Assembly (NCBI GenBank): GCA_963740945.1
Contig: CAVUGE010000034.1
Span: 1-64,000 of the forward strand
Source of the DNA: CAVQBP01 sp963740945
Lineage (GTDB): Bacteria > Bacteroidota > Ignavibacteria > Ignavibacteriales > Ignavibacteriaceae
Length of the DNA stretch: 64,000 nt
Direction of reading: 5' to 3'
Part shown: one piece after another, positions 17,469-26,837 of the stretch
How positions within the stretch are numbered: the stretch's first letter is position 1
How the letters are laid out: every line of letters begins with the position of its first letter
Translations under genes and position numbers: made by a program
Notes under the pieces: generated by a model
The model's input: only the letters and a program-made list of their open reading frames with translations
The model's database searches: none
Told to the model about the DNA's origin: nothing

Positions 17469-17506
17469 GAGTTAGCTTGGAGTTACCTTGGAGTTAGCTT
17501 GGAGTT
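17469..17506. repeat. 11-bp tandem repeat GAGTTAGCTTG
   Basis: Three full copies and one partial copy of GAGTT(A)(G/C)CTTG stand in the 571-base gap before the first TonB-receptor operon. Short ATACGC / GCGTAT arms flank it. The rest of that gap is AT-rich; TTGACT followed 17 bases later by TAATTT (~17668-17696) could be a promoter, but this is weak. Confidence 0.6.
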
Positions 17507-17780
17507 GAAGCGTATGTGGGAATGGATTAGAGGTTGTTATATTCCTTTTAATATGAAGAAATTTATACTTTGCTTATGTTACAAAATTTTATTAACAGAA
17601 ATTTGCATTAGCAATTTGATTTATGTAAATCACAATTAATTTACATAAAACAATCCTAATAAATAAGGTTGACTTAAGAATTTTAATTCTTTAATTTCTT
17701 GTCAGTTCTTATAAATAATTTTTCCTAAACTAAGAATACGGATATTCTTGTTTTTTCTGAGTAAATAGGAGCGAGAAAGT

Positions 17781-20700
17781 ATGAAGAAATTTTTACTTTT
17801 ACTTTTCTTAACTTTAATTCAAACATCCCTTCTATTATCACAAACCGGTAAAATCGCCGGTGTAATAAGAGATACAACAACTAATGAGCCTTTAATTGGG
17901 GCTAATGTTCTTGTACAAGGGACTACTATGGGAGCTGCTACGGGCATAAACGGTGATTATGCCATTTTAAGTATGCCTCCTGGAACTTATACCTTAAGAT
18001 TCTCGATGGTGGGGTATAATACTTATATTGTGAATAATGTCATTGTCCATATAGATCAAACAACAAGCATTGACGCTAAGCTTTCCTCAAAAACTTTCCA
18101 GACACAAGAGGTTGTTGTTACAGCTCAAACTCCTATAGTACAAAAAGATGTTTCTGCCAGCCGGATTAATCTTGATGCCCGCCAAATTCAAAGTTTACCT
18201 GTTACCAGTGTTACAGCTATAGTCGGGCTTCAGGCAGGTGTAGAACCGGGACTTGTAATACGCGGCGGCACAGCTAATCAAACGGGCTTTGTACTGAATG
18301 GTATGACTTTAAGAGATGAAAGAGATAATTCGCCTTTTACAGGAATAAGCTATACTGCTATTGATCAGATCCAGATTCAAACAGGCGGATTCACTGCAGA
18401 ATACGGAGGAATTAGATCAGGTCTAATTAATGTTACAACCAAAGAAGGGCCAAGGGATAAATATTATTTCAGTTTCCTTGGGAGATACAGTCCTGCGGAT
18501 GCGAAGCATTTCGGCTCCTCACCAAATGATCCTAATACATATTGGCTAAAGCCATATCTCGATCCTCAGGTTGCAATGCTGGGAACTAATGCGATCAATC
18601 CGGCAACGGGACAGCCATATTGGGATGCATACACACAAAAGCAATATCCTTCTTTTGAAGGATGGATTGCTGTTGCTAATAAAACATTGCAGGATAATAA
18701 CCCTAACAATGATTTAACACCATTGGCAGCTCAAAAACTATTTTTATGGCAGCATAGGAGGCAGCTTGATATAAGGCTTCCTGACTATGATATGGATATG
18801 AGTTTTGGAGGTCCTGTACCGGTAGTGGGAAGAGATTTAGGAGACTTAAGGTTTTTCGCATCATACCGCCAAACCCAGAATGAATATGTAATTCCTTTAT
18901 CCCGAAATGGTGTAAATGACTATACCGGTCAATTAAAATTAACCAGTGATATCGGGAGCGGTAAAAAGTTAATGGTTCAGGGGTTACTTGCACAGGATTT
19001 AGGAACAAATGATAATAATGCAGGCTTAAATGGGCTATTTGAAACACCGGGTGATATTGCGAGCGCTTTGAACCAGGTAAGTTATATTGATGCCAGAATG
19101 TTTGCAACAGATTACTGGGCACCAAGCAAAATTAATTATTTTATGTACGGGGGTAAATTTACAAATGTTATAAACCCTGCCAGTTTTTATGAAATTACTT
19201 TCACTACTTTCGGGTCCGTATATAAAACAGGTCCCGGAGCAGATAGAAATACCGATAGTGTCTTCTTATTCGGAAATAATTATTATGCAGATGAAGCCCC
19301 ATTCGGATACTCGGATTTTCCGGTTAGCGGAATCGGCAGCGGGTTAAGGATGGGTGTTGGTTTTAGTAATTCACGCGACAGCAGTAAAATAACCAATTAT
19401 AATATAAAAGGTGATTTTCAAAGCCAGGTCGATGAACATAATCAAATTAAAGTTGGGGTTGAATTTAATTTAACCGATAATAATGTGTATTACGGTTCAA
19501 TTGATAATTATTTACCAAGCGGGAGATCCAGGTCAATATGGCATACATACCCTAAACGGGCGGCAATTTATCTCCAGGATAAATTAGAATTTGAAGGGAT
19601 GGTTGCCAATCTTGGTGTTCGTGCTGAGTATTCAAATCCCGGAGGCAGCTGGTACGATTTCAGTAGTCCTTATACAGATGCTTTAGCTGCCAGCGGCAGT
19701 CTTGATTCAGTCATGCAGTCACCTGTTGTCAAGCAGTTTGATATAAGTCCAAGATTGGGGATTGCATTCCCAATTACAGACAACAGCAAATTATACTTTA
19801 ACTACGGTCATTTCAGGCAGATTCCAACACCGGATAATTTATTTTTAATAAGAAGATTCGTACAGCCTACTTCTGTAAACAGGTTAGCAGATCCTAATTT
19901 ACCTTTGCAAAAAACTGTTGCATATGAATTAGGATATGAACAAAATTTATTTGACATGTTTTTGATTCACCTTGCAGGGTATTATAAGGATGTCTCACTT
20001 CAATCGGGTTACTCAACAACTACAAGTTCAACCGGTTTAGTTACATACGTAAGCCGTGACGGTAAGGTAAATTATTCGGTAAGTGCTTCAAACAGCTACC
20101 AGGATGTGCGAGGTTTTGAACTAACTTTAACGAAAAACCGTGGTGAATGGATACAGGGTTTTGTTGATTATACGTATGATGTACCGACTACAGGATATTT
20201 CGGATACCTAACATACTATGAAAACCCTGCGGAGCAGAAAAGATATGAACTTACTACTACATCATACTACCAGGAAAGACCAACACCCCGACCTTATGCT
20301 AACATGAGCCTTGACTTTTTTACACCATCTGATTTCGGTCCGAAGTTCGGAGGTATAAGTCTTTTTGGTGATTGGAGGTTAAACCTGGTCGGCAACTGGA
20401 GGTCAGGCTATTATCTTACATGGGCTAACGGCGGTACAATTCCGGGAGTTGTAAACAATATTCAATGGAATGATTACCTGGACTTTGATATGAGATTGAG
20501 TAAACAATTCGATATTGGTATTGCTAATGTTGAACTGTTTATGGATATGAATAATATCTTTAATTATAAATATATGTCGCAGGGAGGCTTTGTTGATGCA
20601 AATGATTATCTGGCATATATGAGATCATTACACCTTCCGAAATCAACTTTTGATAATTATCCCAAAAATCTTGATGGTTCACCTAATGTAGGATATTCTA

Positions 20701-20915
20701 ATACATCTGATCAAAGCCTTTATGAATTCGGCAGCGATAAACCTGGTGATTCCCGTATCGGTCCATACCACGCTTGGGACTCTAATGCAGATCAGGCAAC
20801 GAAAGATCAATGGACTAAGAATAAATCTTATATAGATATGCCAAACCAAACGTTTTTGACTTTCCTTAACCCCAGAGATATTTATTGGGGCTTAAGGTTA
20901 ACATTAGAATTGTAA
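17781..20915 (+). CDS. TonB-dependent receptor with carboxypeptidase-regulatory N-domain
   Basis: A 1044-residue outer-membrane receptor: signal peptide (~1-20), a CarboxypepD_reg-like domain (~23-105, GVIRDTTTNEPLIGANVLVQ), a plug domain (~115-225, EVVVTAQTPIVQKD ... TKEG) and a long 22-strand-type barrel ending GLRLTLEL. The barrel includes the typical FDISPRLGIAFPITDNSKLYFNYGHF-like segment. Substrate cannot be told from sequence. It heads a tightly spaced operon with a secreted protein, a PorV-like barrel, a lipoprotein and a sorted propeller, so it may act in building or using a surface complex rather than in simple siderophore uptake. A paralogue with the same neighbours begins at 38517. 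Confidence 0.88.
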   Translation: MKKFLLLLFLTLIQTSLLLSQTGKIAGVIRDTTTNEPLIGANVLVQGTTMGAATGINGDYAILSMPPGTYTLRFSMVGYNTYIVNNVIVHIDQTTSIDAKLSSKTFQTQEVVVTAQTPIVQKDVSASRINLDARQIQSLPVTSVTAIVGLQAGVEPGLVIRGGTANQTGFVLNGMTLRDERDNSPFTGISYTAIDQIQIQTGGFTAEYGGIRSGLINVTTKEGPRDKYYFSFLGRYSPADAKHFGSSPNDPNTYWLKPYLDPQVAMLGTNAINPATGQPYWDAYTQKQYPSFEGWIAVANKTLQDNNPNNDLTPLAAQKLFLWQHRRQLDIRLPDYDMDMSFGGPVPVVGRDLGDLRFFASYRQTQNEYVIPLSRNGVNDYTGQLKLTSDIGSGKKLMVQGLLAQDLGTNDNNAGLNGLFETPGDIASALNQVSYIDARMFATDYWAPSKINYFMYGGKFTNVINPASFYEITFTTFGSVYKTGPGADRNTDSVFLFGNNYYADEAPFGYSDFPVSGIGSGLRMGVGFSNSRDSSKITNYNIKGDFQSQVDEHNQIKVGVEFNLTDNNVYYGSIDNYLPSGRSRSIWHTYPKRAAIYLQDKLEFEGMVANLGVRAEYSNPGGSWYDFSSPYTDALAASGSLDSVMQSPVVKQFDISPRLGIAFPITDNSKLYFNYGHFRQIPTPDNLFLIRRFVQPTSVNRLADPNLPLQKTVAYELGYEQNLFDMFLIHLAGYYKDVSLQSGYSTTTSSTGLVTYVSRDGKVNYSVSASNSYQDVRGFELTLTKNRGEWIQGFVDYTYDVPTTGYFGYLTYYENPAEQKRYELTTTSYYQERPTPRPYANMSLDFFTPSDFGPKFGGISLFGDWRLNLVGNWRSGYYLTWANGGTIPGVVNNIQWNDYLDFDMRLSKQFDIGIANVELFMDMNNIFNYKYMSQGGFVDANDYLAYMRSLHLPKSTFDNYPKNLDGSPNVGYSNTSDQSLYEFGSDKPGDSRIGPYHAWDSNADQATKDQWTKNKSYIDMPNQTFLTFLNPRDIYWGLRLTLEL

Positions 20916-20944
20916 TGATCTACAGTTAATAACCTGAGGAATAA

Positions 20945-23032
20945 ATGAAAGTTTTACCAGATAAAAAAATAAATAGATATCTAATATTAATATTGACATG
21001 TTTTATACTGGTTTTGCCGAATAAAATTTTTGCTCAATATAATATTAAGTGGATGACAGCGGGATCCCTTCAGAGCTGGTTTTCGGAAATCGGTTCCGAA
21101 ATAGAAGAAGGAAGAGTTCAACAACAGCAGGACGGTATGCAGTGGCCTGCTATTTATCAATACCAGGATTGTGAAGCCGCACGTGGTTTCTGGATTGGCG
21201 CCACTAATTTTACTGATCCGGGAGGAGTAAATTATCAATATAGAGTCGTACATGTAGGACCTAGAGTTACAGGTACCGGTGAATTTTTCCCGCAGGGATT
21301 TAAGATGATTAGCAAATTCGACCCTCCTGTAGTCAGCGTTGATGGTCTGATTTCTTATAATAATCCTACTGACAATGATGAAGTTGATCCGAATATTAAA
21401 GCCGACAGGATGATTGTGGATAGTGTAAATACATTGCTGGGTGTTACTATGACAAGAAAAATTATGCAGTTCAGCCAGCAGTATCAAAGTAATTATTTTA
21501 TTTATGACTATACTTTTAAGAATACAGGAAATACGGATGGTGATCCTGAAATTGAATTGCCTAATACTACTTTGACGGGAGTTTATTTTTACTGGCAGTA
21601 CCGTAATGCAGTATGTAGAAATGCCGGGTATGAGATTGCTAATGCAACCAGGTGGGGTATTAATACTATGAATGATACAAGAGGTGATGGTGTTAAAGCT
21701 GATCCACCCGGAGAACAATTCAGAGCACAATTTTCATGGCAGGGTCATTACCCGCCATTTACTGCTTATGATAATTTAGGAGTTCCCATATGGACTCCTC
21801 AAATAGATATATCAGCCAGTGATACTATTGGCAGATTAGGTGCACCGCAGTTTATTGGAATGTTAACAATACATGCCGATAAATCAGCAACAGATACTAC
21901 AGATGATCCGGGTCAGCCGTCAACAACTTCTTATGAAAGCTCCGATGACCCTCTTAATTCTAATAACGATGCATATAATACAGCTAAAATGGGTGCTGAA
22001 TATAATAATTTTATAGCAAGAGGCCATGTAAGTCCCCGTCATGCGGATAAAGTTCAAACGGATGGAAATTTTATTAATCCTGCCAGCTGGGGTGATCCTT
22101 CATTAGGAAGTTCAGGCGGTTTTTCTTCAGCTAATGGTTATGGACCATATACTTTAGCTCCGGGACAAAGTGTTCATATTGTAATGGCTGAAGCAATAAA
22201 TGGTTTGAGCAGGGAACAATGTATTGAAATAGGTAAAACTTATAAGCAGCAGTACAGTGCAGGAAATAAAGATGCTGCTAATCTAGCAAAAAATACTGCC
22301 GTAATGTCCGGGAGGGATTCTTTATTCCTGACTTTTCACAGGGTATTAGCAAATCATGCAAGCGGATACGATATTCCAGAACCTCCTCTTCCACCAAAAA
22401 CTTTCACAGTAACTTCCGGAGGAGATAGAATTACTCTCGATTGGACCGCTAATGCAAGCGATCCGCTTTTATCAGGCTTTCAAATTTACCGTGCGGTAGG
22501 TAGTTATGATAGTACATATCATCTATTATATACTGCTGGTGCTGCAGAGAGACATTATGATGATATCTCACCTATCAGAGGACTTTTATATTATTATTAT
22601 ATTGTAAGTGTTGGAAAAGCTTCAGATAATAATGGTAATGGAATGACACCTGCCGGAGCTTTAAAAAGCAGCAGATACTATACACAAACATATAATCCCG
22701 CTACATTAAAAAGACAGGCAGGTACTAGTATGGATCAAATAAGAATTGTTCCAAATCCATTCTATATAGGCGCTGCAGCTGAATTGACATTCGGAGACCA
22801 GCAGCCTAACCGGTTAGCTTTCTTTAATATTCCGGGAAAGTGTACGATTAAAATTTATACTGAAATAGGGGAGCTAATTTATACTTTAGAACATACCGAC
22901 GGGAGCGGAGATGCCTACTGGGATTCGGTTACATCTTCAAACCAGATAGTAGTAAGCGGATTGTATATAGCAGTGATACACAATGATGATACCGGCGAGA
23001 ATAAAATTCTAAAATTCGTAATTATCAGGTAA
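20945..23032 (+). CDS. secreted protein with Fn3-like and FlgD-Ig-like C-terminus
   Basis: A 695-residue exported protein (signal ~1-31). The N-terminal ~460 residues have no family I recognise. A fibronectin-III-like segment (~468-560, LPPKTFTVTSGGDRITLDWTA) precedes a C-terminal domain beginning IRIVPNPFYIG and running KCTIKIYTEIGELIYTLEH ... GLYIAVIHND ... ILKFVIIR. That tail resembles FlgD-Ig/sorting domains but differs from the YPNPFNP type. The gene 41282-44839 carries the same kind of tail and the same position after a TonB receptor. A surface or secretion-linked role is inferred. It starts 29 bases after the receptor with a GAGGA ribosome-binding site. Confidence 0.7.
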   Translation: MKVLPDKKINRYLILILTCFILVLPNKIFAQYNIKWMTAGSLQSWFSEIGSEIEEGRVQQQQDGMQWPAIYQYQDCEAARGFWIGATNFTDPGGVNYQYRVVHVGPRVTGTGEFFPQGFKMISKFDPPVVSVDGLISYNNPTDNDEVDPNIKADRMIVDSVNTLLGVTMTRKIMQFSQQYQSNYFIYDYTFKNTGNTDGDPEIELPNTTLTGVYFYWQYRNAVCRNAGYEIANATRWGINTMNDTRGDGVKADPPGEQFRAQFSWQGHYPPFTAYDNLGVPIWTPQIDISASDTIGRLGAPQFIGMLTIHADKSATDTTDDPGQPSTTSYESSDDPLNSNNDAYNTAKMGAEYNNFIARGHVSPRHADKVQTDGNFINPASWGDPSLGSSGGFSSANGYGPYTLAPGQSVHIVMAEAINGLSREQCIEIGKTYKQQYSAGNKDAANLAKNTAVMSGRDSLFLTFHRVLANHASGYDIPEPPLPPKTFTVTSGGDRITLDWTANASDPLLSGFQIYRAVGSYDSTYHLLYTAGAAERHYDDISPIRGLLYYYYIVSVGKASDNNGNGMTPAGALKSSRYYTQTYNPATLKRQAGTSMDQIRIVPNPFYIGAAAELTFGDQQPNRLAFFNIPGKCTIKIYTEIGELIYTLEHTDGSGDAYWDSVTSSNQIVVSGLYIAVIHNDDTGENKILKFVIIR

Positions 23033-23052
23033 TCAATTTCAGAATAAAGAGT

Positions 23053-24084
23053 ATGATAATGAAAAATAAATTTAAAATATTGGTAATATTCGGGGTAACT
23101 TTTTTAATAGTTAATACCTGTGGATTAGCCCAGCAAAAACTTGCACAAACCGGGATGAAATTTCTAAGTGTTTCTCTTGACGCAAGGGCAAGCGCATTAG
23201 GTGAAGCATTTACATCGCTGCAGTCAGACGCAACAGCAATGTTCTATAACCCGGCTGGAATGGCTAGAATAACCAATTATGCAAGTGTTACATTAGGGAG
23301 CACTAACTACATAGCGGATATCAAATATATATACGGCGGGGTTGCTTTTGCTCCTTTTGACGGAGATTACGGGGTGTTAGGAATAAACTTCGAATCAGTT
23401 GATTACGGAGACCTGCAGGCAACGATAAGGTATAATAATGACCAGGGATTCCTTGACGCAGGTACATTTTCACCAAATGCATTATCTGTGGGAGTCGGAT
23501 ATGCAAAGGCTCTTTCCGACAAATTTTCTGTCGGCGGTAATATTAAATATGTAAGGCAGTCTCTGGGTACAGCTTTAGTCGGAGACGTACAGGTAGACGG
23601 CAGCGGAAATCCAAGCGGAAGAACTTCAAAAGCCGAAACTAATGTTATGGCTTTTGATTTCGGTGTTATATATAAAACAGGGTTTAAAAGTCTGGACTTC
23701 GGTATGGATGTAAGGAATTTTTCAAGGGAAGTAAAGTATGTTAAGGACGGATTTCAACTTCCCTTAATGTTCAAAATAGGTGTTTCATTTAATGCTGCGG
23801 ACCTGTTAGATGTTGATAAAGATATGCATTCATTATTGTTATCATTTGATGCTTCTCACCCGCGGGATTATCCCGAACAGGTTGCAATAGGTGCCGAATA
23901 TACTTTTATGAAATTGCTCTCTCTAAGGGTTGGGTATCAAACACCAAATGATGAAAAAGGTATAAGTGCGGGAATTGGTTTGGAACATTCTTTTTCCGGC
24001 TTTAATTTCGGTGTTGATTATGCCTATACTTCTTTCGGTGTATTTGATAAAGTACAGCAATTATCAGTTCGTTTTGCTTATTAA
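23053..24084 (+). CDS. PorV/PorQ-family outer-membrane barrel
   Basis: A 343-residue exported protein. After the signal, KFLSVSLDARASALGEAFTS followed by DATAMFYNPAGMA is the signature of the PorV/PorQ (FadL-like) family. The remainder is a regular barrel ending QQLSVRFAY. PorV acts in type IX secretion as a shuttle for sorted cargo at the outer membrane. Two ATGs lie six bases apart at the start; either fits the AAAGAG site. It sits in an operon between a secreted protein and a lipoprotein, and a paralogue (45363-46379) sits in the second set. Confidence 0.82.
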   Translation: MIMKNKFKILVIFGVTFLIVNTCGLAQQKLAQTGMKFLSVSLDARASALGEAFTSLQSDATAMFYNPAGMARITNYASVTLGSTNYIADIKYIYGGVAFAPFDGDYGVLGINFESVDYGDLQATIRYNNDQGFLDAGTFSPNALSVGVGYAKALSDKFSVGGNIKYVRQSLGTALVGDVQVDGSGNPSGRTSKAETNVMAFDFGVIYKTGFKSLDFGMDVRNFSREVKYVKDGFQLPLMFKIGVSFNAADLLDVDKDMHSLLLSFDASHPRDYPEQVAIGAEYTFMKLLSLRVGYQTPNDEKGISAGIGLEHSFSGFNFGVDYAYTSFGVFDKVQQLSVRFAY

Positions 24085-24115
24085 TTTTTTGCTCTAAAAA
24101 TCTTATGGAAAGAGT

Positions 24116-25372
24116 ATGAAAAAATTTTACAATATTTTTTATTCAGTTATAATAATACTTTTAATAACTATTGCCGGATGTAAGGAAGAACCGACACCAA
24201 GTCTGTTCAGTGATGTTCCTACCGGACCAATAGGTGCAACTCCTACTATTGCTTCAATTTCGCCTTCTGATTCTGCCCTTGCAGGGCTGGATCAGCTTAC
24301 TATTACAGGAACAAATTTTATAGCTGTTACAAGTCAGAATATTGTTTTCTTTAATGGGAGGCCGGTGCCTATTATTTCGGCTACAACCACAACTATCGTA
24401 ATTGATGCACCTACTTTATTAAGCGACACTTCGAGATTTGAAGTTGGAAATTTTAAAATCTCAACATTAGATGCTGAATTATTTAGCAACCAGGTAAAAT
24501 ATAAAATCAAACCGGCTGTATACCAGTTTTTTGGATTTACACAGTTTCAGAAACCATATGATTTTGTAATAGATGCTTCTAGAAATATTTATGTTTCAAT
24601 GACAAATGAATTAAACGTTGGGCAGGGAGTTAAAGAAATAACACCCGATGGAACTTTGCTTGATTATGCACCTAAAGGTACAGAAGGCAACTGGATATCG
24701 ATGCGTTTTGGACCGGGCGGAATTTTGGTTACGGTAAGACAGGATAATGCAAGGGCTTTATTCCAGATTCCTGCAGGTGGTGGTGCCCCTTCTACATTTG
24801 TAGTTATTTCTGATAGTAAAGCCAAAGTTTCTTCAATTGATTATGATCCATCAAGTAATTTATGGGCTGTAGGCAACAATACTTCCATATATAAAATAAA
24901 AACGGATAATACCATTGTTTCGTATCCGTTTACCGGCAACATAACCGCACTAAGGTTTTTCAATGGCAACCTTTACTGTGCCGTAAAAACTGATTCTTCT
25001 ACTGTTATACAGAGTTTCCCGATTGACGGCAATGGAGATCTGGGAAGTCCTGCAGCATATTATGATTATTCAAAAAATTACGGTAGTCCAAATGTTAATG
25101 CCATTGAATTTGCAACCGATGGTACTATGTACCTTGCTACAAATAATATTAACAACCCGATAGTAGTAGTAAATTCTAGCCAGTCCTCAGAAATATTATT
25201 CCCGGGAACTTTAGCTAAAGCCCCTGCATTGTTCTTATACTGGGATCAGGATGGTTATTTATACTATACAAGAGGTCAGGTTGTTGATATTGCTACAGGT
25301 TCACCTATAATATTTCAGACTATTTTACGTTTAACTGTCCAGAAACAAGGTGCTCCATATTACGGACAATAA
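24116..25372 (+). CDS. lipoprotein with IPT/TIG domain and NHL-like propeller
   Basis: A 418-residue lipoprotein: signal and lipobox LLITIAGC with Cys22. Residues ~42-135 form an IPT/TIG Ig-like domain (PTIASISPSDSALAGLDQLTITG). The rest is a repeat-rich propeller of NHL/SMP-30 style (YDFVIDASRNIYVSMTNE ... SIDYDPSSNLWAVGNN ... AIEFATDGTMYLATNN). No catalytic residues are obvious. As fourth gene of the receptor operon it is a candidate cell-surface partner of the receptor and barrel. Confidence 0.75.
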   Translation: MKKFYNIFYSVIIILLITIAGCKEEPTPSLFSDVPTGPIGATPTIASISPSDSALAGLDQLTITGTNFIAVTSQNIVFFNGRPVPIISATTTTIVIDAPTLLSDTSRFEVGNFKISTLDAELFSNQVKYKIKPAVYQFFGFTQFQKPYDFVIDASRNIYVSMTNELNVGQGVKEITPDGTLLDYAPKGTEGNWISMRFGPGGILVTVRQDNARALFQIPAGGGAPSTFVVISDSKAKVSSIDYDPSSNLWAVGNNTSIYKIKTDNTIVSYPFTGNITALRFFNGNLYCAVKTDSSTVIQSFPIDGNGDLGSPAAYYDYSKNYGSPNVNAIEFATDGTMYLATNNINNPIVVVNSSQSSEILFPGTLAKAPALFLYWDQDGYLYYTRGQVVDIATGSPIIFQTILRLTVQKQGAPYYGQ

Positions 25373-25442
25373 CATTTTTTTTCTTCATCTTGTTCTGATA
25401 AAAAAGGAAATATTTCCCCAATCATAAAAAAGGAGTAGAATC

Positions 25443-26759
25443 ATGAAAAAAATCTTTTCTATAATTTGTGTTCTTAGTTTGATAATGGGCACTCAAATAT
25501 TTGCTCAGGGATGGAGCTATATGGGTGCATTCCCGGATACGAGTTTTAGAGGCGGCGGATTAGGCGCTCATGGAATAGCTGTAGACCCTGACGGAAAGGT
25601 TTGGATACAGCTTTATGGAAACACTGATAGTGTTAAAAATGATACAGGAGGATATAATCACGTACGTCAAATGTTTGTTTATAATCCGGATGGTACCCCT
25701 GCCTCATTTAACGGAGCAACAACAATAACTGTAGATGGCGTTACCGATACTTTGGTTAACAGCAGCAGAGGTATGAGAGAGGATCAGGACGGTAATATCT
25801 TACTTTCTTTCTTTAACGCGGTATATAGAGTAAACTATAAAACCGGTGAAGGAATGAATAAATTGTTGAACCCTGCAGCCGGTACTGGTGCTACTCTTAC
25901 TGCACCTGCCGTTGATGCAGCGGGAGATATTTTTACAAGAAGTGTATATCCCGGTTATCCTATTTATGTATGGGGAAGCGACTTCTCAGCTGCAGGAACT
26001 GCAGTTGACACAGCAGATGGTTTCTCACGTACTTTAGAAGTATCAAAAGACGGAAACACAATCTATAATGCCGGTTATACTCTGAATGCAATCGTTGTTT
26101 ACAACAGAGCGTCAGAATTTGATCCTTACACTGTAGTTGATACAGTTATGAAGGGTTTTGGATGCGAATCTATAGGATGGAATCCTAAAACCGGGTATTT
26201 ATGGGCAAGTTCAGGTTCCGCTGCAGGAGGACTGCCGAATGGATATCCCGGAACGACAACAGGTTATACTTATCCAACATGGTATGCATGGGACGTTAAT
26301 ACATGGACCGTTAAAGATAGTATAAAATGGCATATAGCAACCACTCCTGATGAAGATGCAAGACCAAGAGGAATTGCATTTAGTCCGGGTGGAGATACCG
26401 CTTATGTTGCATGTTTCGGTAACGATACATATCCACCTGTTCAGATGTTTGTAAATACGGCAACCGGAGTTAAGAAAAATGATAATACTATTGTAAAAGA
26501 TTTCAATCTTTCACAAAATTATCCAAACCCATTTAATCCGACAACACAAATTAAATTCTCTGTTGCTGAACCGGGATTAGTAACCTTAAAAGTTTATGAT
26601 GTATTAGGACAGGAAGTTGCTAGTCTTGTTAATGAGAATCTTGTTAACGGAAATTATAGTGCAACTTTCGATGCATCAAAACTAGCTTCCGGTACTTACA
26701 TTTATCAATTAACAGCAAATGGTGTTAGAATTTCTAAAAAAATGATGCTCCTGAAATAA
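25443..26759 (+). CDS. sorted (type IX) secreted beta-propeller protein
   Basis: A 438-residue exported protein with a signal peptide (~1-21). The body has propeller-like phrases (HGIAVDPDGKVWIQLYGN, GMREDQDGNILLSFF, PRGIAFSPGGDTAYVACFG). The C-terminus is a canonical sorting domain (NYPNPFNPTTQIKFS ... KVYDVLGQEVASLVN ... ISKKMMLLK). It closes the receptor operon, has an AAGGAG site and is followed by a strong terminator. Probably exported by type IX secretion and displayed or released. No enzymatic function is evident. Confidence 0.78.
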   Translation: MKKIFSIICVLSLIMGTQIFAQGWSYMGAFPDTSFRGGGLGAHGIAVDPDGKVWIQLYGNTDSVKNDTGGYNHVRQMFVYNPDGTPASFNGATTITVDGVTDTLVNSSRGMREDQDGNILLSFFNAVYRVNYKTGEGMNKLLNPAAGTGATLTAPAVDAAGDIFTRSVYPGYPIYVWGSDFSAAGTAVDTADGFSRTLEVSKDGNTIYNAGYTLNAIVVYNRASEFDPYTVVDTVMKGFGCESIGWNPKTGYLWASSGSAAGGLPNGYPGTTTGYTYPTWYAWDVNTWTVKDSIKWHIATTPDEDARPRGIAFSPGGDTAYVACFGNDTYPPVQMFVNTATGVKKNDNTIVKDFNLSQNYPNPFNPTTQIKFSVAEPGLVTLKVYDVLGQEVASLVNENLVNGNYSATFDASKLASGTYIYQLTANGVRISKKMMLLK

Positions 26760-26785
26760 GGAAATCTTTTTTGTGAAATATTTAC

Positions 26786-26816
26786 AAAGCCGGGTCATTA
26801 TACCCGGCTTTTTATT
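26786..26816 (+). terminator. Rho-independent terminator of the first receptor operon
   Basis: A ten-base stem AAAGCCGGGT / ACCCGGCTTT with a six-base loop and a T-rich tail, 26 bases after the last gene of the operon. The following GHL10 gene therefore probably has its own promoter or is reached by read-through. Confidence 0.85.
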
Positions 26817-26837
26817 TTAATTTAAAGATTGGTGTTT